DNA of 43,161 nt. It comes from Tubiluchus corallicola. Taxonomy: Eukaryota; Priapulida; Priapulimorpha; Priapulimorphida; Tubiluchidae. This document shows positions 1-7,130 of this stretch, one piece after another; the first letter of the stretch is position 1; each line of letters begins with the position of its first letter. Where the stretch lies: the NCBI GenBank assembly GCA_030141605.1, contig JAQGDQ010002432.1:1-43161 (forward strand). Direction: 5' to 3'. The translations under genes and the position numbers were made by a program. Under the pieces are notes generated by a model. It saw only the letters and a list, made by a program, of their open reading frames with translations, did no database searches and had not been told where the DNA came from.

Positions 1-116
1 CATAACAAGCCGTTATTTTCAATTTTATCAATTTATTTTAAGTATTGCTGAATCAGTTAAATACAGCGCAATATAGTTATTTATTTCTATTTGTATTTAT
101 TGATTCTTATTCCAAA

Positions 117-135
117 TGTTAGTACTTTTGTTAGT
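117..135 (+). repeat. 19-bp direct repeat, left copy (candidate attL)
   Basis: TGTTAGTACTTTTGTTAGT occurs here and again, identical and in the same orientation, at 10508-10526. The left copy lies 23 bp before the integrase start codon, the usual place for the attachment site of a tyrosine-recombinase element. It also contains TACTTTTG, which fits the Bacteroidota -7 promoter consensus TAnnTTTG. That it is an attachment site is inference. Confidence 0.7.
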
Positions 136-157
136 GAGAATATAAAAAGTACTAACA
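117..157. promoter_or_regulatory. Inverted repeat directly upstream of the integrase start
   Basis: TGTTAGTACTTTT (117-129) is the perfect reverse complement of AAAAGTACTAACA (145-157), with a 15-nt spacer; the ATG follows at 159. It may be the paired core-binding site of the recombinase or an operator for autoregulation. The left arm overlaps the 19-bp direct repeat. Confidence 0.6.
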
Positions 158-158
158 A

Positions 159-1436
159 ATGGCACTTCCTACAATTTCCCATCCTGAACTCGATGAAGAC
201 CTCTTAAAAACCAAAGGTGTTTCGCTGGTTGCTTTTTTCGACCATGTGAGAAAAAGAAAAGATGGAACGGCAACGGTAAAATTGAGAATTGTACACAAAC
301 GATTTCCAAAATATTATTCCACTAAAATTTCGATGGATGAAAAAAGCTATTTGAAATTGTGCAACAATGGGAAAGCAGCCGATATAAAAACGAAAAGAAT
401 AAAAATACACGAAAGCCTAAAAAAAGCATTCGATATAATTAACGAGTTGCCAGAGTTTTCATTTGAGGTATTCGATAAAAAATACAAGCTAAAAAGAACC
501 GAAAACAATATTTTTCCATATTTCGATAATTACATAAAACAGCTAAACGATGAGGGGCGTGTTGGAAATGCCAATTCATATTTTTATGCTAAAAAGAAAC
601 TAAGCGAGTTTTCCAAAAAAGACAAATTGCCATTTGAAACAATTACTGTTCAGTTTCTGAAAAAGTTTGAAAGATGGATGCTAAGCAATGAAAGCAGCCC
701 GACTTCGATAGGTTATTATACCCGATGCTTTAAAAAGCTATACAACGATGCCATAAGAGACGGCAACGCAAACCAAGCTAATTACCCTTTTGGCAGTTTG
801 AAAAAAGGATTTTACAGCCCACCTGCTCCAAAAAACATAAAAAAGGCACTTTCGTTTGCAGACCTGAAAAAGATATTTGAGTACAAGCCAGAGCCGGGTA
901 GCTCAGAACATTACTATTCTGATATTTGGAAGTTCAGCTATTTGTGTAACGGTATAAATATGAAAGATATTTGTTTGTTGAAATACAGCAACGTTATAGG
1001 GAACAATATTTATTTCAACAGGGCGAAATTGGCAACCACCAAACGCGATGGAAAACCAATTCAGATTTCTATTATTGAGCAAACAAAAGAAATTATTGAG
1101 CGTTGGGGCAATAAACCAACTTTGCCGGATTCTTTTATTTTCCCAATCTTCAAAAATGGATTAACACCATTGGAGCAACAAGCACAAATAAAGCAGCTAA
1201 CAAAGCAGGTAAATAAATACATTAAACGAATTGCCGCGAATTTAGAAATAGAACAAAACATTTCTACCTACACAGCCCGACATAGTTTTTCTACCGTACT
1301 AAAACGCTCAGGTGTTAGTGTGGAATATATTTCTGAGAGCCTTGGACATTCGAACCTAAAAACAACCGAAAGTTATTTAGATAGCTTTGAGGACGAAACC
1401 AGAGAAGCCAACACAAAAAAATTATTAGAATTTTAA
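159..1436 (+). CDS. Tyrosine recombinase / site-specific integrase
   Basis: This 425-residue protein has the standard three parts of Bacteroidota integrases: an N-terminal arm-type DNA-binding domain (about residues 20-110), a SAM-like core-binding domain (about 115-220) and a C-terminal catalytic domain. The catalytic region shows YTARHSF (the HxxR box with Tyr in place of His, a common variant), then ESLGHSNLKTTESYLDSF with the second His and the nucleophilic Tyr. The box-I region reads LCNGINMKD, where many relatives carry the first catalytic Arg, so that residue is either shifted or replaced. It presumably integrates and excises the 10.4 kb element whose direct repeat lies just upstream. 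A 10-bp gap separates it from the next gene, suggesting co-transcription. Confidence 0.92.
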   Translation: MALPTISHPELDEDLLKTKGVSLVAFFDHVRKRKDGTATVKLRIVHKRFPKYYSTKISMDEKSYLKLCNNGKAADIKTKRIKIHESLKKAFDIINELPEFSFEVFDKKYKLKRTENNIFPYFDNYIKQLNDEGRVGNANSYFYAKKKLSEFSKKDKLPFETITVQFLKKFERWMLSNESSPTSIGYYTRCFKKLYNDAIRDGNANQANYPFGSLKKGFYSPPAPKNIKKALSFADLKKIFEYKPEPGSSEHYYSDIWKFSYLCNGINMKDICLLKYSNVIGNNIYFNRAKLATTKRDGKPIQISIIEQTKEIIERWGNKPTLPDSFIFPIFKNGLTPLEQQAQIKQLTKQVNKYIKRIAANLEIEQNISTYTARHSFSTVLKRSGVSVEYISESLGHSNLKTTESYLDSFEDETREANTKKLLEF

Positions 1437-1446
1437 AGTACCCCTT

Positions 1447-2808
1447 ATGACAATTACAGACCAAATTATTGAGGCGGCTGATACACATTGCAGGTTTGCA
1501 ACAAGCAGTATTCTGAAAAAAGCAAGCAACCTCATCAAAGCCGACCAAGCAGCATTTTACACAAAAAAGTATCAGGAATATTCAGGACTTATAAACGAAA
1601 GTAAATATTCGGCTACGTTGCCACTAAAGCACATAACAAAGTACAATCAGTACGAAGAAATTATGGAGGCAATCTATAATGATTTTTATCCATTAAGCCC
1701 ACGACAGCAAATAGACTTTCGAGATATAGAAAACGAAACTCCGGCAATGGGAGCGAATAAAACACCCGTTGTTAAAAAGTATTTCGATTTTTCCAGAGAT
1801 ACCGAAAAAGGACAGGAATTAACAAGCTACCTAACCAATCTTTTTATTCTAAGGTGGTTAAAAGGCAAAATGGGGTACGACACTAGCCGCTATCCAAACA
1901 AAGAGTATTTGATTGTCTTTGACCATGAAAACACCATCTACATTTGGAAAAGAGAAATAGCAAGCAATCCACGTTTGTATATCGACAAAAACGGGAACGA
2001 AGAAATTCTGGAAGTGTACCACAACATATATTTTCATTTAGGTTTTGGAATTGGAAAACTAACACCCCTGTTAGAAAAACTGCCATATTTAGAGGGCGAT
2101 GAGGCGCAAAAAGAGTTTGATATTAACTGGTATAAAGCTAAAAAGCAATCGCCATTAACTTATCGTTGTTTTCCCAATACATTTACGGTAATTGTTCGCC
2201 CTGACCCAAACCCCGACTTATGTAAACATGCCGGAGAGTATTGTGTTGAAAAAGAAGAAATGGACGAACGATTTGCACGTTTTATGAATGTGTATAATGC
2301 AATTGATAAAAGTGAACAACAAACACTAATAATCAATTCTATTGACTATTTCGAGAAATTTCTAAGAACAGATTGTTTCGAAAAAACCATTCACAAACAA
2401 CATTTCGAAGATTTACTATTGCAATTGCAAAATCTGAAACCAACAAAAAGCAACCAGATAAGTAGTTTTGAATCTTCTGAAAAAACAATCAAGTCATTTT
2501 CTGATTATCTAATTGGTGGCGATAAGCTAAAAGCAGAATTGCTTAAAGTTCTGATTGTAGGCTACAAAGGACTAAAAGGAAAAGATATTGCAATTATGAT
2601 TATGGCATTGGAAGTCAGCAAACTAATTGCATATTTAGAGAAAGCGGAGCTTTACAGGGCAATTCGTTCGATGTTTGGCGATATTGGAAAAGATTCTGGA
2701 ATAAATAGATATTTGACACCGACAATGCGAAATGAAGATGAAATGAAAAGAACAGTGGAACTTCACGCAGAAAAAATAAAAAAACAGATAGAAAATTTCC
2801 CAAAATAG
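1447..2808 (+). CDS. Uncharacterised accessory protein of the integrative element
   Basis: I do not recognise a named family for this 453-residue protein. It has no signal peptide and no membrane segment. The middle contains aromatic-rich stretches such as YLIVFDHENTIYIWKREI (about residue 155) and a Cys-containing stretch near residue 260. The last 90 residues (about 365-453, around GYKGLKGKDIAIMIMALE and FGDIGKDSGINRYL) are helical and look like a small helix-turn-helix-like unit; this is a guess from pattern only. It starts 10 bp after the integrase and precedes the excisionase-like gene, so a role in element control, excision or replication is likely. Confidence 0.75.
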   Translation: MTITDQIIEAADTHCRFATSSILKKASNLIKADQAAFYTKKYQEYSGLINESKYSATLPLKHITKYNQYEEIMEAIYNDFYPLSPRQQIDFRDIENETPAMGANKTPVVKKYFDFSRDTEKGQELTSYLTNLFILRWLKGKMGYDTSRYPNKEYLIVFDHENTIYIWKREIASNPRLYIDKNGNEEILEVYHNIYFHLGFGIGKLTPLLEKLPYLEGDEAQKEFDINWYKAKKQSPLTYRCFPNTFTVIVRPDPNPDLCKHAGEYCVEKEEMDERFARFMNVYNAIDKSEQQTLIINSIDYFEKFLRTDCFEKTIHKQHFEDLLLQLQNLKPTKSNQISSFESSEKTIKSFSDYLIGGDKLKAELLKVLIVGYKGLKGKDIAIMIMALEVSKLIAYLEKAELYRAIRSMFGDIGKDSGINRYLTPTMRNEDEMKRTVELHAEKIKKQIENFPK

Positions 2809-2918
2809 TTGTTTTTGATTGTTTAAAGTTGCGACAACCAGAGACAACTTACAATTCATAAATACCCCACTAACACTTCATAATTTCGGCTAAAAATAAC
2901 GTAACAAATATTTTTAGC

Positions 2919-3230
2919 ATGGAAAATAATATCACTTTCGACAAGCTCCCATCGGCTGTTCAGGAACTAAATAACAGGCTGATACGGATTGAGCATCTTC
3001 TAAAATCTAAATCTGAAAAATCTGATTCGGAACAGTGGTTCGACTTGGATAAACTAATTGAGTATTTGCCCGACCATCCGGCAAAGCAAACCATTTACGG
3101 CTTAGTTTCTAACCGAAAAATACCATTCCACAAAAGAGGCAAACGATTAATATTTTCTAAGAAAAGTATTGATAGTTGGTTGGAAGATGGGAGGCAGGAA
3201 ACAACAGAAGAAATAAGAAGCAAATTGTAA
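2919..3230 (+). CDS. Helix-turn-helix (excisionase/MerR-like) DNA-binding protein
   Basis: This 103-residue protein has a coiled N-terminus (LNNRLIRIEHLLK) followed by a Bacteroidota-type HTH_17 domain: WFDLDKLIEYLPDHPAKQ, then TIYGLVSNRKIPFHKRGKRL and FSKKSIDSWLEDGR. Proteins of this type act as recombination directionality factors or transcription regulators in mobile elements. It lies 110 bp after the previous gene; that gap holds small inverted repeats (AAGTTG at 2826-2831 with CAACTT at 2845-2850) that could be its operator. The rep gene follows 8 bp after its stop codon. Confidence 0.85.
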   Translation: MENNITFDKLPSAVQELNNRLIRIEHLLKSKSEKSDSEQWFDLDKLIEYLPDHPAKQTIYGLVSNRKIPFHKRGKRLIFSKKSIDSWLEDGRQETTEEIRSKL

Positions 3231-3238
3231 TTGGTAGC

Positions 3239-4336
3239 ATGAGAGCCGGAACAGAAAGTAATGGATTTGGGAAAGAGCAAATCTATACGTTAGCACAAAG
3301 CGAGACACAAAAACAGCCTCAAAACTCCCGAAAGACAATAGTAACGGGCAAAGGGACAGACATAAAAAATACAGATGTGTTAGCAAAAAGAGCCAAACGA
3401 AAAGTAATTTCCAGAAAAATGATATTAGCTCTTATTGATGTAGCAAAAGAAAAAGGCGAAACCGAAAGAGTACAGGCGTATTGGAGAACTTACCGTTGCC
3501 AAAGCAAGGCAACCTTATCTGATGGGAAACTATACACCAAGTATTGCAAAAATAGATTTTGTACAGTGTGTAATGCTATTCGTAAAGCTGAAATGATTAA
3601 CCGTTATTATCCTGTTATTTCGCAGTGGGAAGATGTTCATTTTGTAACCTTAACCGTTAAGGCAGTTAAAGCAGAGGGGCTTAATCTAAGAATGAATAAA
3701 ATGCTTAAGGCTTTTAGCAGGTTACACAATCGCTGTAAAAAAAGACACCAACGGGGAACAGGAATAAAGCTAATAGGCATAAAATCTTTAGAATGCAATT
3801 TCAACCCAATTAAAAAAACCTACAATCCACATTTTCACCTCATCGTTCCGAGCAAAGAAATAGCCGAATTGCTAAAAACAGAATGGATAAGAACTTGGAG
3901 ACCGATACCTAAAGAAACATATAGGTATAAATACACTTCGCCCAAAGCACAAAAGATAAGTAAGGTTGATGGTTTGAAAAATGGACTTATTGAAACCATC
4001 AAATACGGTAGTAAAGTATTTACCGAACCTGATGGAAAGAAAAGGAGCAGAAAAACGAAACCAACGATACCGCCTAAAATTTACGCCAATGCTTTAGATA
4101 ATATTCTGGCAGCAATGAAAGGCAAACAGGTATTCAAAAGTTTTGGTTTTAGTTTGCCTCATCAAATGCCAAAAGAGGCTACATTCAAACTGGTTGAAAA
4201 TTACGAAACATGGCTTTTCCCAAAAGATGCTACCGACTGGATAAATCCAGAAACAGGCGAAGCCCTAACAGGCTATTTGCCACCCCTGCAATTAAGTTAT
4301 TTGTTGAATGATTGTATTGATAAGAAGCTTTGCTAA
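3239..4336 (+). CDS. HUH-type rolling-circle replication initiator (Rep_1-like)
   Basis: The start is placed at ATG 3239, just after the HTH gene's stop; the frame is open to 3176 but that would overlap the HTH gene. The 365-residue product has the Rep_1 landmarks in order: a Cys cluster CKNRFCTVC (residues 103-111), motif 1 FVTLTV (135-140), the HUH motif in YNPHFHLIV (His198 and His200), and motif 3 IETIKYGSK with the presumed nicking Tyr256. Such proteins nick a double-strand origin and start rolling-circle replication. In an integrated element this suggests replication of the excised circle or help in mobilisation. Only one catalytic Tyr is evident, as in plasmid Reps. Confidence 0.85.
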   Translation: MRAGTESNGFGKEQIYTLAQSETQKQPQNSRKTIVTGKGTDIKNTDVLAKRAKRKVISRKMILALIDVAKEKGETERVQAYWRTYRCQSKATLSDGKLYTKYCKNRFCTVCNAIRKAEMINRYYPVISQWEDVHFVTLTVKAVKAEGLNLRMNKMLKAFSRLHNRCKKRHQRGTGIKLIGIKSLECNFNPIKKTYNPHFHLIVPSKEIAELLKTEWIRTWRPIPKETYRYKYTSPKAQKISKVDGLKNGLIETIKYGSKVFTEPDGKKRSRKTKPTIPPKIYANALDNILAAMKGKQVFKSFGFSLPHQMPKEATFKLVENYETWLFPKDATDWINPETGEALTGYLPPLQLSYLLNDCIDKKLC

Positions 4337-4346
4337 TATATTTTTC

Positions 4347-4354
4347 TAAATTTG
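4347..4354 (+). promoter_or_regulatory. Possible -7 element for the hsdMSR operon
   Basis: TAAATTTG fits the Bacteroidota -7 consensus TAnnTTTG and lies 37 bp before the hsdM ATG. The nearest TTTG upstream is only 14 nt away, shorter than the usual spacing, so the call is weak. Confidence 0.3.
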
Positions 4355-4391
4355 GTTTTCTAAAAAAATTACACAAAATCAACTTAAGCGC

Positions 4392-5954
4392 ATGAGCGAA
4401 GAACAAAAGCGACTACTCGAACAACAACTCTGGAATATTGCCAACGAGTTACGCGGCAAAATGGATGCCGACGAATTTAGAGATTATATTCTAGGATTTA
4501 TTTTCTTCAAATACCTATCGGAAAAACAATACCTGTTTGCCAACGAACTACTGGAAACAGAAGATATAAAAGATTATTTGCGCATTACCGATGCCGATGA
4601 TTTAGAAGCCATACGCGACGATTCCTTGTTGAAGTTGGGCTACTTTCTTAAACCCGACGAACTGTTTAGCTCAATAGCTAAAAAAGGCAACGGTAACACT
4701 GAGGACGAAAGCAACTTTATTCTGGAAGATTTGGGCGTTATCCTCAACCACATTGAGCAAAGTACAATGGGTACGGAAAGCGAGGACGATTTTAACAAAC
4801 TGTTTGAAGATTTAGACCTTAGCAGCACCAAGTTAGGGCGTACCGTTGAGGCACGAAACGCATTAATTGCAAAAGTACTACAACACTTAGATAAAATTGA
4901 TTTTGAGTTAGCCGATGCCGACAGCGATGTTTTGGGCGATGCCTACGAATACCTGATAGGGCAATTTGCCAGTGGTGCAGGTAAAAAGGCAGGCGAATTT
5001 TATACCCCTCAGCCTGTTTCTAAAATATTAGCCAAAATTGTTACCACGGGCAAAAAACGCCTTAAATCGGTGTACGACCCTGCTTGTGGCTCTGGCTCGT
5101 TGTTATTGCGTGTAAGCCGCGAGGCTGAGGTAAGCGAGTTTTTTGGGCAGGAACTAAACCGCACTACCTACAACCTTGCCCGAATGAACATGATTTTGCA
5201 CGATGTACATTTTAGCAAATTCGATATTAAGCAGGAAGATACACTGGTAGAACCGCAACACTTCGACGACCGTTTTGAGGCAGTTGTTGCCAACCCTCCT
5301 TTTTCGGCTAAGTGGAAAGGAAAAGACAACCCACTAAACGAAAACGACGAACGTTTTAGCCAGTACGGACGATTAGCACCCAACAGTGCAGCCGATTTTG
5401 CCTTTGTGCAACACATGATACACCAATTGGCCGACAACGGCACAATGGCCTGTGTATTGCCCCATGGGGTATTGTTTAGAGGTGCAGCCGAAGCCACCAT
5501 ACGCCAATACATTATTGAAAAGCAAAACTACTTAGATGCCGTTATTGGATTGCCTGCCAATATTTTTTACGGAACAAGTATTCCCACCTGTATTTTGGTG
5601 CTAAGCAAATGCCGTGTAAGCGATAAAGATATTCTGTTTATTGATGCAAGTAAAGAGTTTGAAAAGGTAGGCAATAAAAACACGCTAACCGATGCTAACA
5701 TTGATAAAATAGTAGATACCTACCGCCAACGTAAAGCCATTGATAAATACAGCTACATTGCCCCTATTGATGAGGTAAAAGAAAACGACTACAACCTAAA
5801 TATTCCGCGTTATGTTGATACTTTTGAAGAAGAAGAACCCATTGATTTAGCAGAGGTAGCCAACGAGCTTAAAGCCTTAGAGAAAGATATTTCTGCAACA
5901 GATACTACCATTGCCAACTTTTGCCAGCAACTAAACATTGAAACACCTTTTTAG
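4392..5954 (+). CDS. hsdM: Type I restriction-modification system, methyltransferase subunit HsdM
   Basis: HsdM is the N6-adenine DNA methyltransferase subunit of a type I complex (HsdR2M2S). The 520-residue protein has the HsdM N-terminal helical domain (residues about 5-150, with DADEFRDYILGFIFFKYLSE), then EFYTPQPVSKIL (202-213), SAM-binding motif I DPACGSGS (229-236) and catalytic motif IV NPPF (301-304). Length and motif order are normal, so it should be active. The hsdS ATG follows one base after the stop codon, and hsdR follows hsdS by 2 bp, so the three genes form one operon. Confidence 0.97.
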   Translation: MSEEQKRLLEQQLWNIANELRGKMDADEFRDYILGFIFFKYLSEKQYLFANELLETEDIKDYLRITDADDLEAIRDDSLLKLGYFLKPDELFSSIAKKGNGNTEDESNFILEDLGVILNHIEQSTMGTESEDDFNKLFEDLDLSSTKLGRTVEARNALIAKVLQHLDKIDFELADADSDVLGDAYEYLIGQFASGAGKKAGEFYTPQPVSKILAKIVTTGKKRLKSVYDPACGSGSLLLRVSREAEVSEFFGQELNRTTYNLARMNMILHDVHFSKFDIKQEDTLVEPQHFDDRFEAVVANPPFSAKWKGKDNPLNENDERFSQYGRLAPNSAADFAFVQHMIHQLADNGTMACVLPHGVLFRGAAEATIRQYIIEKQNYLDAVIGLPANIFYGTSIPTCILVLSKCRVSDKDILFIDASKEFEKVGNKNTLTDANIDKIVDTYRQRKAIDKYSYIAPIDEVKENDYNLNIPRYVDTFEEEEPIDLAEVANELKALEKDISATDTTIANFCQQLNIETPF

Positions 5955-5955
5955 T

Positions 5956-7128
5956 ATGGAAGCTGTACAAAAGAACATACCAGAATTGCGGTTTCCTGAG
6001 TTTAGTGATGAATGGGAAAGAAACAATCTTCAATCTTTGACCAATAAGACTATTTCGTACGGCATAGTACAAACAGGCGAAAATATTGAATCAGGAATAC
6101 CATGTGTACGAGTTGTTGACTTAACAAGTGGTAAACTTGAACCAAATCAAATGATTAAGACCACAGATAAGATAAGCAACTCTTATGCAAAAACTGTTTT
6201 GGAATTACATGAGATAATGTTTGCATTGAGGGGGGAAATTGGATTAGTTGATATTGTTAGGGAAAATCTTATCGGTGCAAATCTTACCAGAGGTGTTGCA
6301 AGAATTTCAGCGAATACACAAATTGTCTATCCCAATTTTCTTTTATGGGTTATTAGGTCGCCTAAAGGAAACGGAAATATTTTAAAAAGGGTAAACGGCT
6401 CAGCACTTAAAGAAATACCGTTAACTGAACTTAGAAAGGTTAGTTTGCCATATCCACAGCTCCCCGAACAACAAAAAATAGCCCAATTCCTAAGCTCAGT
6501 AGATACCAAAATAGAGCAGCTAAGCAAAAAGAAACAGCTTTTAGAGCAATACAAAAAAGGCGTAATGCAGCAAATATTTAGCCAGCAGTTACGCTTTAAA
6601 AAAGAAGATGGTTCTGATTATGCGGATTGGGAGGTTAGGAAGTTGGGGGAAATAGCCAATATTACAACTGGTAGTTCTAATAGGGTGGATTCTGGCTTAG
6701 ATGGCAAGTACACTTTTTTTGACCGCTCAGAAGATATAAGAACAAGTAATGTATTCCTTTTCGATGGCGAAGCAATAATTGTTGCAGGTGAGGGGTCTGA
6801 TTTTGTACCTAAATACTTCATTGGTAAGTTCGATTTGCATCAAAGAACCTACTCTATAATGGATTTCAAAAACGCTAATGGCAAATTCCTGTTTTATTAC
6901 ATTCACTTTTTCAGAAGATACTTTTTAAGTCAGGCGGTTGGTTCAACAGTTAAGTCTTTAAGGTTGCCGATGTTTCAAAAAATGAAAATCCAATTGCCTT
7001 GTAAAGAAGAACAAACCCAAATCGCCAATTTCCTAAGTGCCATTGATAAAAAAATAGAGCTTGTAAATACCCAGTTAAATAAAACACAGGCGTTTAAAAA
7101 AGGCTTGTTGCAGCAAATGTTTGTATAG
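5956..7128 (+). CDS. hsdS: Type I restriction-modification system, specificity subunit HsdS
   Basis: The start is placed at ATG 5956, one base after the hsdM stop; an in-frame start at 5938 would overlap hsdM. The 390-residue protein has two target-recognition domains. The first opens with LRFPEFSDEWERNNL, and the second, after residue about 215, with YADWEVRKLGEI. Each is followed by a conserved helix: LPEQQKIAQFLSSVDTKIEQL in the centre and EEQTQIANFLSAIDKKIELV at the end. This duplicated plan reads a bipartite DNA target. I saw no second hsdS, partial hsdS or invertible repeats nearby, so no shuffling of specificity is suggested. Confidence 0.96.
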   Translation: MEAVQKNIPELRFPEFSDEWERNNLQSLTNKTISYGIVQTGENIESGIPCVRVVDLTSGKLEPNQMIKTTDKISNSYAKTVLELHEIMFALRGEIGLVDIVRENLIGANLTRGVARISANTQIVYPNFLLWVIRSPKGNGNILKRVNGSALKEIPLTELRKVSLPYPQLPEQQKIAQFLSSVDTKIEQLSKKKQLLEQYKKGVMQQIFSQQLRFKKEDGSDYADWEVRKLGEIANITTGSSNRVDSGLDGKYTFFDRSEDIRTSNVFLFDGEAIIVAGEGSDFVPKYFIGKFDLHQRTYSIMDFKNANGKFLFYYIHFFRRYFLSQAVGSTVKSLRLPMFQKMKIQLPCKEEQTQIANFLSAIDKKIELVNTQLNKTQAFKKGLLQQMFV

Positions 7129-7130
7129 TT

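Noticed and set aside
3176-3238. N-terminal extension of the Rep frame
   Set aside because: It would overlap the HTH gene by 55 bp; ATG 3239 lies 8 bp after that gene's stop and keeps all Rep motifs.
5956-7128. Possible invertible or phase-variable specificity gene
   Set aside because: Only one hsdS, no silent cassette and no inverted repeats or recombinase between the hsd genes.
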